Assembly (NCBI GenBank): GCA_023394415.1
Contig: JAEXAR010000018.1
Location: forward strand, 1-35,229
Direction of reading: 5' to 3'
DNA length: 35,229 nucleotides
Origin: Bacteroidota bacterium
GTDB taxonomy: Bacteria > Bacteroidota > Bacteroidia > Flavobacteriales > Weeksellaceae
Part shown: positions 23,632 through 31,711 of the stretch, one piece after another
Layout: each line of letters opens with the position of its first letter
How positions within the stretch are numbered: position 1 is the stretch's first letter
Program-made: the position numbers and the translations under genes
The notes under the pieces: model-generated
The model's database searches: none
Seen by the model: the letters and a program-made list of their open reading frames with translations, nothing else
What the model was told of the DNA's origin: nothing

Positions 23632-26394
23632 ATGGATTTATTCATTTTAATCCCAATCTTTGGGCTGGTAGCGCTAGTCTATACCTTTGTCCAAAGTTCT
23701 TGGGTTAGTAAGCAAGATGCAGGAAATGAAAAGATGCGTTCCATCAGCGGACATATTGCTGACGGAGCTATGGCTTTTTTACATGCAGAGTACAAAATTC
23801 TTGCTTATTTTGTGGTCATTGTTGCAGTATTGCTTGCACTAATGGGTTTCAGTAACGAAAAATCGCACTGGAGTATTGGTTTAGCATTCGTAGCAGGTGC
23901 TATTTTCAGTGCAACAGCCGGTTATATCGGGATGAAAATTGCCACAAAAGCAAACGTGAGAACGGCAGAAGCTGCTAGAACATCATTATCCAAAGCATTA
24001 AAAGTTTCCTTTACTGGAGGATCTGTTATGGGTATGGGTGTCGCAGGATTAGCAGTTTTAGGCTTGGGATCACTTTATTTAATTATCAAACAACTTATTG
24101 CACCGGGAGCTGCTACACATTCTGAAGAAATGGAAAGAGCTATCGAAATTCTGACAGGATTTTCTCTTGGAGCAGAATCTATAGCACTTTTTGCCAGAGT
24201 TGGCGGCGGTATTTATACTAAAGCTGCTGACGTAGGTGCAGACCTTGTTGGCAAAGTAGAAGCAGGAATTCCTGAAGATGATCCAAGAAACCCAGCAACT
24301 ATTGCGGATAATGTTGGTGACAATGTTGGTGACGTTGCAGGTATGGGTGCCGATTTATTTGGTTCTTATGTTGCTACTGTTTTGGCAACAATGGTTTTGG
24401 GTAGAGAAACTATTTCTAATGATTCTTTCGGAGGATTTGCGCCCATACTTTTACCAATGTTAATTGCTGGTATCGGAATTATCTTTTCTATCATAGGAAC
24501 TTTCTTTGTTAGAATTGGCGAAGATGCAGAACACGATACTCATAAAGTGCAGAACGCTCTAAATTTCGGAAACTGGGGAAGTATTGTTCTGGTAGCGATT
24601 TCCTCATATTTTCTTACTAATTATCTTCTTCCGGATACTATGGAGTTACGTGGATTTGAATTCACAAAAATGGGAGTTTTCGGGGCAATTATGGTTGGTT
24701 TGGTAGTGGGAACTTTGATGAGTATCATTACTGAATATTACACTGCAATGGGGAAAAGACCTGTGAAAAGCATTGTAAAACAATCCAGTACAGGACACGC
24801 CACCAACATTATCGGTGGTTTATCTATCGGTATGGAATCTACCTTGTTGCCCATTATGGTTTTAGCAGCCGGTATTTGGGGTTCTTATTTATGTGCCGGG
24901 CTTTATGGTGTTGCCATTGCAGCAGCAGGTATGATGGCAACAACAGCAATGCAGTTGGCAATTGATGCTTTTGGACCGATTGCTGATAATGCTGGTGGTA
25001 TTGCTGAATTGAGTGAGTTACCAAAAGACGTTCGCGAGAGAACAGATATTTTAGATGCCGTTGGTAACACAACTGCTGCCACTGGGAAAGGTTTTGCAAT
25101 TGCCTCTGCAGCATTAACGGCTTTGGCATTATTTGCAGCTTATGTGGGTATAGCAGGAATTGATGGGATTGATGTTTACAAGGCTGATGTACTTTCAGGT
25201 TTATTTGTAGGAGCGATGATTCCGTTTATCTTTTCTTCCTTAGCCATTACAGCAGTTGGTAAAGCAGCGATGGCAATGGTAGAAGAAGTAAGAAGGCAGT
25301 TTAGAGAAATTCCGGGAATTTTGGAAGGAAAAGCTGAACCTGAATATGAAAAGTGTGTTGAAATTTCAACTGACGCTTCTATTAAAAAAATGTTACTTCC
25401 GGGTTCTATTGCAATTATTAGCCCTCTTTTAGTAGGATTTATTTGGGGACCAGAAGTTTTGGGTGGTTTCCTTGCGGGAGCTACTGTTTCAGGTGTTTTA
25501 ATGGGAATGTTCCAGAATAATGCTGGCGGTGCTTGGGATAATGCTAAAAAATCTTTTGAAAAAGGTGTTGAAGTAAATGGTGAAATGCATTACAAAGGTT
25601 CAGATATGCACAAAGCGTCGGTTACAGGTGACACTGTGGGAGATCCTTTTAAAGATACTTCAGGCCCATCAATGAATATTTTAATTAAATTGATGAGTAT
25701 TGTTTCTTTGGTTGTTGCTCCAACTTTAGCAATGCTGCACAAAGATAAAATCGAAAAAAGTAGAGCTGAACAAATTGAAAAATTAACGGCGAGAATAGAT
25801 GGCAAACAAATCACAGCAGGAACATTGGCTGGAGCAACAGGTCTAAAAACCGATTCTACATCAGCAAATGTGAAACTTTCTGAAGTTAAAGGTGGCATCA
25901 ACGAAGAAGGTGATTTTGTTTACGATACTGGTGATATTCAAGAAATTCAGTTAACCAATAAAAAAATGATTGGTTTAGGTTCTAACAGTCAAATGAACGA
26001 TCTTTATAACAAGGTGAAAATTCAAGATAAATCTATCCTGAATGAAAGTGATTGGTACACGGTTGAAAACTTGTTCTTCGCCAGTGGAAGCAGTGACATT
26101 GTTCCAGGTTCTGAGGCTAATCTTCAGAATCTTGCTGAAATTATGAAGGCTTATCCAAATATGAAAGTGAAATTAGGTGGATACACGGATAATTCCGGGA
26201 ATGAAGCTACCAACCAAAAACTTTCAGAATTAAGAGCAAAAACAGCAAAACTGAAACTTCTTGAAATGGGAATTGCTCCTGAAAGAGTAGAAGCAGAAGG
26301 CTACGGTTCACAATATCCTGTGTGCGAAGCTAATGATACTGATGAATGCAAGGCTTTGAACAGAAGAATTGATGTAAGAATTCTTGGAATGTAA
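23632..26394 (+). CDS. hppA: K+-dependent-type membrane ion-pumping pyrophosphatase fused to a C-terminal OmpA-like domain
   Basis: Residues 1-706 form the membrane pyrophosphatase core, about 16 membrane segments coupling PPi hydrolysis to H+ or Na+ export. The substrate motif DLVGKVEAGIPEDDPRNPATIADNVGDNVGD is split here as residues 204-223 and onward, and GNTTAATGKGF (A482, G485) matches the K+-dependent subfamily. Whether it moves H+ or Na+ is not resolved. Residues 707-807 are a hydrophilic linker. Residues 808-920 are an OmpA/Pal-like peptidoglycan-binding domain (LFFASGSSDI, GGYTDNSGN, LSELRAKTAKLKLLEMGI, AEGYG, NRRIDVRI). The core's C-terminus faces the periplasm in known structures, so the extra domain could contact peptidoglycan. 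No frameshift at the joint. Confidence 0.93.
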   Translation: MDLFILIPIFGLVALVYTFVQSSWVSKQDAGNEKMRSISGHIADGAMAFLHAEYKILAYFVVIVAVLLALMGFSNEKSHWSIGLAFVAGAIFSATAGYIGMKIATKANVRTAEAARTSLSKALKVSFTGGSVMGMGVAGLAVLGLGSLYLIIKQLIAPGAATHSEEMERAIEILTGFSLGAESIALFARVGGGIYTKAADVGADLVGKVEAGIPEDDPRNPATIADNVGDNVGDVAGMGADLFGSYVATVLATMVLGRETISNDSFGGFAPILLPMLIAGIGIIFSIIGTFFVRIGEDAEHDTHKVQNALNFGNWGSIVLVAISSYFLTNYLLPDTMELRGFEFTKMGVFGAIMVGLVVGTLMSIITEYYTAMGKRPVKSIVKQSSTGHATNIIGGLSIGMESTLLPIMVLAAGIWGSYLCAGLYGVAIAAAGMMATTAMQLAIDAFGPIADNAGGIAELSELPKDVRERTDILDAVGNTTAATGKGFAIASAALTALALFAAYVGIAGIDGIDVYKADVLSGLFVGAMIPFIFSSLAITAVGKAAMAMVEEVRRQFREIPGILEGKAEPEYEKCVEISTDASIKKMLLPGSIAIISPLLVGFIWGPEVLGGFLAGATVSGVLMGMFQNNAGGAWDNAKKSFEKGVEVNGEMHYKGSDMHKASVTGDTVGDPFKDTSGPSMNILIKLMSIVSLVVAPTLAMLHKDKIEKSRAEQIEKLTARIDGKQITAGTLAGATGLKTDSTSANVKLSEVKGGINEEGDFVYDTGDIQEIQLTNKKMIGLGSNSQMNDLYNKVKIQDKSILNESDWYTVENLFFASGSSDIVPGSEANLQNLAEIMKAYPNMKVKLGGYTDNSGNEATNQKLSELRAKTAKLKLLEMGIAPERVEAEGYGSQYPVCEANDTDECKALNRRIDVRILGM

Positions 26395-26413
26395 TATGCT
26401 TTTTATAAAATTG

Positions 26414-26447
26414 AAAACACCGCAAATTTTTTGCGGTGTTTTTTTTA
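26414..26447 (+). terminator. Terminator after hppA
   Basis: The stem AAAACACCGCAAA/TTGCGGTGTTTT has a T-rich loop and a T run of eight. Confidence 0.88.
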
Positions 26448-26624
26448 TATTAAATGGTTTTTTAGAATAAAACTGATAAGTTCGCCTGAAGTATTGGTAT
26501 GGGTTTTCGTTCTTAAATTTTTCTTGTGATTTTCCACAGTATGATAGGAGATAAATAGTTTTTGAGCAATTTCCGGGGTTTTCATTCCTTGAAGAATACA
26601 GGCTACAATTTGTAGAACAAGTTC
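26445..26624 (-). pseudogene. LuxR-type HTH fragment (response regulator remnant)
   Basis: On minus, an open 59-codon frame reads VLQIVACILQGMKTPEIAQK and LFISYHTVENHKKNLRTKTH, a nearly complete GerE/LuxR DNA-binding domain ending in TAA at 26445-26447. Immediately upstream is an in-frame TAG (26625-26627). The expected LTxRE start of the domain and any receiver domain are missing. Most likely the C-terminal remnant of a deleted two-component regulator. Confidence 0.7.
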
Positions 26625-26788
26625 CTAATCCGGAAAGGACGATTATTGCAAATCTAACAGAAGGCCATATAATTACTTTCAGACATATGGTTAAAACATT
26701 CTTCCCGGTTTCTGAAAGGCCGGAAATTTCTAATACACCTTGGAAAGTTTTCTTTCATAATTTTCATTGTATCAGAATTGGAGATTAA
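26604..26788 (+). pseudogene. Unrecognised gene remnant
   Basis: The plus frame encodes FVEQVPNPERTIIANLTEGH, ITFRHMVKTFFPVSERPE and ends RIGD with TAA at 26786-26788. It looks protein-like but has no start and runs directly into the LuxR fragment on the other strand near 26620, so it appears to be a 3' remnant joined by deletion. I do not recognise the family. The rest of the 534-bp gap (26395-26928) holds only the hppA terminator and the dnaX promoter. Confidence 0.35.
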
Positions 26789-26916
26789 TTATATGAAGTT
26801 TGCACATTCAATTAAATTTAGAAAATTAAATTCTTTCAAATCTATGAAAGGATTTTTTTGTTAATAACTTTCCCTTTTTACCATCGAAAGCAGTTTCAAA
26901 ATCTAAAAAAATTCAA

Positions 26917-26924
26917 TATTTTTG
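26917..26924 (+). promoter_or_regulatory. Promoter -7 box for dnaX (TATTTTTG)
   Basis: An exact TAnnTTTG match ends 4 bp before the dnaX ATG. TTTC at 26894-26897, 19 bp upstream, is a plausible weak -33 element. The mRNA would be leaderless or nearly so. Confidence 0.6.
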
Positions 26925-26928
26925 ACCA

Positions 26929-28616
26929 ATGGAAAATTTCATCGTATCCGCACGAAAATACCGTCCGCAAGAGTTTGATACTGTTGTAGGGCAGTCTCAC
27001 GTTACTGATACTTTGGAACACGCAATTGATAACAGTCAGTTAGCACAAGCTTTATTGTTCTGCGGTCCTCGTGGTGTTGGTAAAACGACTTGTGCAAGAA
27101 TTTTAGCCCGAAAAATTAACGAAAAAGACGGTTCAACTTCCGAAGATGGTTTTGCTTACAACATCTATGAATTAGATGCGGCATCCAACAATTCAGTGGA
27201 TGATATTCGTGAACTTATAGACCAGGTTCGTTTTGCGCCACAGGTTGGAAAATTCAAGGTTTATATTATTGATGAGGTGCATATGTTGTCTTCCGCAGCG
27301 TTCAATGCCTTCTTGAAAACTTTGGAAGAACCGCCTGCACACGCCATTTTCATTTTAGCAACGACTGAGAAGCATAAAATCATTCCTACGATTCTTTCAA
27401 GATGTCAGATTTATGATTTTAAAAGAATCACTATTGAAGACATTCAGGAGCATTTAAGAAAAATTGCAGAGAAAGAAGAAGTGACCTATGAAGATGATGC
27501 GTTGTATCTTATCGCTCAAAAAGCAGATGGCGCACTTCGTGATGCCCTTTCTATCTTCGATAGGCTGGCAACTTTCACCCAAAAAAATATTACTTTGGCC
27601 AAAGCTGCTGAAGTTCTTAATATTCTCGATTACGACCAATATCTCAAAATTGCGGATTTAGCAAAAGCTAACGATATTCCGGGAGTTCTTTCAGCTTTTA
27701 ATGATATTGTTAAGAAAGGGTTTGATCCACATATCTTTATCGGAGGCTTGGGAAGCCACTTTAGAGATTTGATGATGGCGCAAAACCCAACAACCTTAAA
27801 TTTAATTGAAGTAGGAGAGAAAACCAAAGAAAAATTTGGCGCACAAAGTAAAAATTGGTCTGCACAGGAATTGATTGATGCGATAGAAATCTGCAATCAC
27901 GCTGACATCAATTATAAAAACTCCAAAAATCCGAGATTAACGGTTGAAATTGCTCTAATGCAATTGGCTTCACTTTCGGTAAACGGAGCGGATTCTAAAA
28001 AAAAAAAATCCTGATTCTCGCGCCTCTTCTTAAGCAGGCTTCAAAAGAATTAATTGAACATAAAGAAGTACAGTCTAAAAAATCTGAAGCAAAGCCTGTA
28101 ACAATTAAGCAAGAGCAGGAACCACTGCAAAAAGTGCAGACTCCTATTTCCAATGGCAAAAAAACTTCAAAATTCAGCATAACAGAGGCTTTAAATAAAA
28201 AGGAAGAAGCGGAGCAAACCCTTTTTACGGAAGCCAAAGAAGAAGAACTACCCAACAATCACTTTACAGAAACCGATTTACGTAATCAATGGGCATCTTT
28301 TTTAGAAGATATCCGCAAAAAAGATAGTATACTTTATAGCGCTATCAACGGATTCAAATTCTCTAAAATTGATGAAGATACCATTTACGTCAATTATCCT
28401 TCGGATACTGCAAAGGCCGAATTTGATAAGGTTCAAGCTGATTTTTTTAATCATTTTAAAAGAAAAGTCAATCATCATCGTATCAAAATCGAATACAAAA
28501 TGGATACTGCGCTGAAGGTTGAGATTATCACCAAACGCAGCTTATTTGAAAAGATGGCAGAGAAAAATCCTGTGTTGAGGGATTTGGATGATTTTTTTAA
28601 ATTTGATTTTTCATAA
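26929..28616 (+). CDS. dnaX: DNA polymerase III gamma/tau subunit, split by an A12 slippery run
   Basis: This clamp-loader AAA+ ATPase has Walker A GPRGVGKTT, Walker B YIIDEVHML, and TTEKHKIIPTILSRCQ with the SRC motif. The zinc-binding cysteines usual between Walker A and ELDAASN are lost, replaced by KDGSTSEDGFAYNIY. The zero frame ends at 28014 (361 codons, ending DSKKKKS). A -1 shift within the A12 run (27997-28008) continues as KKILILAPLLKQASKELIEH and runs to 28616, giving about 562 residues. The downstream part carries a plausible tau-like C-terminus (WASFLEDIRKKDSILYSAIN). Either the cell makes gamma and tau by slippage, as in Thermus and E. coli, or the homopolymer is miscounted. Confidence 0.9.
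27997..28008 (+). promoter_or_regulatory. Candidate programmed slippage site in dnaX (A12)
   Basis: Twelve consecutive A residues encode four Lys codons in the zero frame, followed by TCC TGA. One extra A in the mRNA, or a -1 ribosomal shift, opens the tau frame. No strong downstream stem-loop was found. GGAG at 27984-27987 lies about 9 bp upstream, a position like the SD-like stimulator in E. coli dnaX, but Bacteroidota ribosomes use SD poorly. Confidence 0.7.
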
Positions 28617-28699
28617 TTATTTTCTTTATTTGTATCAAAATTTTACTATTAAACTTAATTTTTTGCGGAAAGCCGAAAGGAATTTGCAGCTGAAAGAAG

Positions 28700-29779
28700 A
28701 TGGAACTAAAAGATTTAAAAAACGAGTGGATTAACGAATTCAACAAACCCCTGATTATTGCAGGTCCTTGCAGTGCGGAAAGTGAAGCGCAAATGCTTGA
28801 AACCGCAAGACAAATAAAAGAAACTAGTGCGAATGTTCCCGTTTTCAGAGCCGGAATTTGGAAGCCAAGAACCAAGCCGAATGGTTTTGAAGGCGTTGGT
28901 GTTATAGGATTAAATTGGTTGAAGAAAGTTAAGGAAGAATTCGGTTTTAAAACTGCTACAGAAGTAGCCAATGCTCATCATGTTTTTGCTGCATTGGAAG
29001 CCGATGTTGATATTCTTTGGATTGGAGCGCGCTCAACAGTAAATCCTTTTACAGTGCAGGAAATTGCCGTGGCTTTGCGTGGAACAGATAAACCGGTTTT
29101 GGTGAAAAATCCTGTAAATCCCGATTTAGCACTTTGGATTGGTGCTATGGAAAGACTTTTAGGTCAAGGAATTACCAATCTTGGAGCCATACACAGAGGA
29201 TTTTCAAGTTATCAAAAAACCAAATATAGAAATATTCCCAACTGGCAAATTGCCATTGATTTTAAAAATCAGTTTCCCAATATCCCGATGATTGTGGATC
29301 CATCACATATTTGTGGTAACAGAACCGGACTTGCAGATATTGCACAGGAAGCATTAAATGTAGGTTATCATGGTGCAATGATTGAAACGCATTGTGCGCC
29401 GGATGAAGCTTGGAGTGATGCTGCCCAGCAAATTACGCCAGAAGTTTTGGCAAAGATGATTTCTAATCTACAAATCAGAAATTCTGACAGTTCTGGTTAT
29501 GAAGATCAATTAGGGCAGCACAGAACTTTGATTTCAGATATTGATTTCCAGCTGATACAACTTTTAGCTGATCGAATGAAAATCTCGGAAAAAATTGGAA
29601 CAGTAAAAAAGGAAAATAACATTGCTATTTTTCAGCCCGAGCGTTGGAAAGTTATTACAGATTACGCCATAATGAAGGCTGATGAAACCGGAATGTCAAA
29701 AGAATTTATCGAAAAAGTATTCAAAGCTATTCACGAAGAATCCATTGAAGTACAGAACAGTGTGATGATTAATAAATAA
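28700..29779 (+). CDS. Bifunctional DAHP synthase / chorismate mutase
   Basis: The 359-residue protein begins with a DAHP synthase domain (about 1-260), which condenses PEP with erythrose 4-phosphate at the entry to the shikimate pathway. Motifs are IIAGPCSAESE, FRAGIWKPRTKPNGFEG, WIGARSTVNPFTVQEIA, LVKNPVNPD and MIVDPSHICGNR. The C-terminal 95 residues form an AroQ-type chorismate mutase (LISDIDFQLIQLLADRMKIS). This arrangement is typical of Bacteroidota and lets prephenate or chorismate regulate entry flux. It feeds chorismate to the trp operon in this window. Confidence 0.94.
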   Translation: MELKDLKNEWINEFNKPLIIAGPCSAESEAQMLETARQIKETSANVPVFRAGIWKPRTKPNGFEGVGVIGLNWLKKVKEEFGFKTATEVANAHHVFAALEADVDILWIGARSTVNPFTVQEIAVALRGTDKPVLVKNPVNPDLALWIGAMERLLGQGITNLGAIHRGFSSYQKTKYRNIPNWQIAIDFKNQFPNIPMIVDPSHICGNRTGLADIAQEALNVGYHGAMIETHCAPDEAWSDAAQQITPEVLAKMISNLQIRNSDSSGYEDQLGQHRTLISDIDFQLIQLLADRMKISEKIGTVKKENNIAIFQPERWKVITDYAIMKADETGMSKEFIEKVFKAIHEESIEVQNSVMINK

Positions 29780-29845
29780 GTTTGAATACAAGATTTTAAA
29801 ATTATAAGCTGATTAAAATAAATCAGTGTAAAATATTCAATATAA

Positions 29846-29898
29846 ACGGGCTTTAGCCCGTTTTTTATTATGTCAAAACAAAAAAGGCTTTAGCCAAA
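29846..29898. repeat. GGGCTTTAGCCC interspersed palindromic repeat, copy 2
   Basis: AACGGGCTTTAGCCCGTT (29846-29863), an A/T spacer, then GGCTTTAGCCAAA (29886-29898). It is the inverse of the element at 5403-5453, with the same two-part architecture. The first palindrome followed by T residues may also act as the terminator of the upstream gene. Confidence 0.7.
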
Positions 29899-29973
29899 GA
29901 TTATTTCTAATGTATCATCTTTGAATAGGGTTTACATTGTTAGATTAATTCATTAATTTAGCCCTTTCTTTTT

Positions 29974-30918
29974 ATGGTTTACAAAGGGCTTATTATAAAA
30001 TCTACAGGAAGTTGGTATCAAGTAATGGATACTGAAGCTAAAACTGTATATGAAGCCCGTATCAGAGGGAAATTTAAACTTATAAAAACACGTCTTACAA
30101 ATCCTTTGGCAGTTGGGGATTTGGTTGAATTTCAGCTGGAGAAAGATGATATCGCTTGGATTACCAAGATAGAACCTCGCAAAAATTATCTCATCCGTAA
30201 ATCTGTAAATCTCTCCAAAGAAGCCCATATTATTGCATCCAATATCGATTTAGCCTGTTTTATATTTACTTTAAAGCATCCTGAAACTTCTCTTGGTTTT
30301 CTAGATCGTTTTTTAGCATGTTGTGAAGCATATAACATAGTACCGCTGATTCTTTTTAATAAAATGGATGTACTGAATGATGAGGAAGCTGAAATTGTAA
30401 ATGATATTGAAGCGATTTACCAAAATATTGGGTATAAAACTTTAGAAATTTCTTCTTATTCTAAACTGAATTTAAATTTGCTTCAGGAAAGTGTTCAGGA
30501 TAAAACTTCAGTATTTTTTGGGCATTCAGGAAGTGGAAAATCGACCTTAATAAATGCGTTACAACCAGATTTGAATTTGAAAACAGGTGAAATATCTGAA
30601 ACACATCTTAAGGGAAAGCACACCACAACCTTTGCGCAAATGCATTTTTGGAATTTTGGAGGTGTGGTTATTGATACCCCCGGAGTTCGTGAATTTGCTA
30701 TGATTGATGTACAAAAAGAAGAGATACAACATTATTTCCCTGAAATTTTTGAAACTGGGAGAAATTGTAAATTTCACAATTGTCTTCATATCAATGAGCC
30801 AAAGTGTGCAGTTATAAATTCTATCGAAAATGGTGAAATTGAAGAATCACGATATTTCAATTATCTGAAATTAATGGAAGAAGCAGAAGAACAGGCTTCA
30901 GATTCTAGATTTGGTTAG
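29974..30918 (+). CDS. rsgA: Ribosome small-subunit biogenesis GTPase RsgA
   Basis: This 314-residue circularly permuted GTPase acts late in 30S assembly. The N-terminal OB fold (MVYKGLIIKSTGSWYQV) is followed by motifs in permuted order: G4 FNKMDVL, G1 GHSGSGKSTLINAL and G3 DTPGVREF. The C-terminal zinc site is CKFHNCLHINEPKC. It is full length. No TAnnTTTG box was identified upstream; TAATTTAG is a near match. Confidence 0.95.
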   Translation: MVYKGLIIKSTGSWYQVMDTEAKTVYEARIRGKFKLIKTRLTNPLAVGDLVEFQLEKDDIAWITKIEPRKNYLIRKSVNLSKEAHIIASNIDLACFIFTLKHPETSLGFLDRFLACCEAYNIVPLILFNKMDVLNDEEAEIVNDIEAIYQNIGYKTLEISSYSKLNLNLLQESVQDKTSVFFGHSGSGKSTLINALQPDLNLKTGEISETHLKGKHTTTFAQMHFWNFGGVVIDTPGVREFAMIDVQKEEIQHYFPEIFETGRNCKFHNCLHINEPKCAVINSIENGEIEESRYFNYLKLMEEAEEQASDSRFG

Positions 30919-30988
30919 TTTTTCTTAAAAAATTTTTGATTCTTACATTAATCAAAATTTGCATTTCCCTTTTATAAATCCAACAAAA

Positions 30989-31008
30989 AACCCAGCCGAA
31001 GCTGGGTA
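30989..31008. other. CCCAGC-CGAA-GCTGGG hairpin
   Basis: A 7-bp perfect stem (30990-30996 with 31001-31007) closes a CGAA tetraloop. An A run precedes it, so it could terminate minus-strand transcription. On plus it lies 14 bp before a small frame at 31021. Confidence 0.65.
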
Positions 31009-31020
31009 AAAACTAATAAC

Positions 31021-31119
31021 CATGAAAACTCAAATTAAACATGAGAATCTGCTTTTATTTAACAATTTTCGTGCCAAAAAAAGCAATAATTCGCTCAACG
31101 AATTTTCAATACAAATGTA
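31021..31119 (+). CDS. Possible 32-aa small ORF upstream of ndk
   Basis: ATG at 31021, just after a stable hairpin and the sequence CTAATAACC, opens a frame beginning MKTQIKHENLLLFNNFRAKK and ending NEFSIQM. It finishes 13 bp before the ndk promoter box. The peptide is not recognised. It may be a real small protein, a leader, or chance. Confidence 0.3.
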
Positions 31120-31131
31120 ATAAGTATTTTG

Positions 31132-31139
31132 TAAATTTG
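31132..31139 (+). promoter_or_regulatory. Promoter -7 box for ndk (TAAATTTG)
   Basis: An exact TAnnTTTG match ends 20 bp before the ndk ATG. Confidence 0.5.
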
Positions 31140-31159
31140 CCACACAAAATTTAAAATAT

Positions 31160-31576
31160 ATGTCAAATATCACTTTTACGATGATTAAGCCGGATGCAGT
31201 TGCAGATGGTCATATTGGAGCAATTCTTGGTAAAATTTCTGAAGCAGGCTTCAAATTTAAAGCCATGAAACTTACTCAACTTACTGTGGCAGATGCTCAA
31301 AAGTTCTATGCAGTACACTCAGAAAGACCTTTTTATGGTGAGTTGGTAGAGTTTATGTCTTCAGGCCCAATCGTTGCAGCGGTTTTAGAGAAAGATAATG
31401 CTGTTGAAGATTTCAGAACTTTAATTGGTTCTACCAATCCTGCAGATGCTGCAGAAGGTACCATCAGAAAAATGTTTGCAAGAAGCGTTGGCGAAAATGC
31501 AGTACATGGTTCAGATTCTGATGAAAATGCATTAATTGAAGCTAATTTTCATTTTTCAGGGAGAGAGATTTTCTAA
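31160..31576 (+). CDS. ndk: Nucleoside diphosphate kinase
   Basis: This 138-residue enzyme exchanges gamma-phosphates among NDPs and NTPs via a phospho-histidine. Conserved features are TFTMIKPDAVADGHIG, SGPIVAAVLE, LIGSTNPADAAEGTIRKMF and the catalytic His in NAVHGSDS (H116). The length is typical and the gene is monocistronic with its own terminator. Confidence 0.97.
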   Translation: MSNITFTMIKPDAVADGHIGAILGKISEAGFKFKAMKLTQLTVADAQKFYAVHSERPFYGELVEFMSSGPIVAAVLEKDNAVEDFRTLIGSTNPADAAEGTIRKMFARSVGENAVHGSDSDENALIEANFHFSGREIF

Positions 31577-31600
31577 GCGAAACCTTATAAAATTCAGAGG

Positions 31601-31632
31601 TAACCAAAGTTCAGGCTTTGGTTATTTTTTTT
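31601..31632 (+). terminator. Terminator after ndk
   Basis: The 9-bp stem TAACCAAAG/CTTTGGTTA is followed by a T run of eight or more. Confidence 0.88.
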
Positions 31633-31699
31633 TAAATTTATTTAAAGACAGATTTTGTAGGCAATAAAAACAGAAAACTGGGCTAACGTTCTTTTTCCT

Positions 31700-31707
31700 T
31701 ATTTTTG
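31700..31707 (+). promoter_or_regulatory. Promoter -7 box for mnmE (TATTTTTG)
   Basis: An exact TAnnTTTG match ends 4 bp before the ATG, again implying a leaderless or near-leaderless mRNA. Confidence 0.6.
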
Positions 31708-31711
31708 TGTT

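Noticed and set aside
24854..25129. Gln/Leu/His-rich frame antisense to hppA
   Set aside because: Low-complexity shadow of the conserved membrane segments on plus.
28009..28045. Stimulatory stem-loop downstream of the dnaX A run
   Set aside because: Only a 4-bp GCCT/AGGC pairing was found, too weak to claim as a frameshift stimulator.
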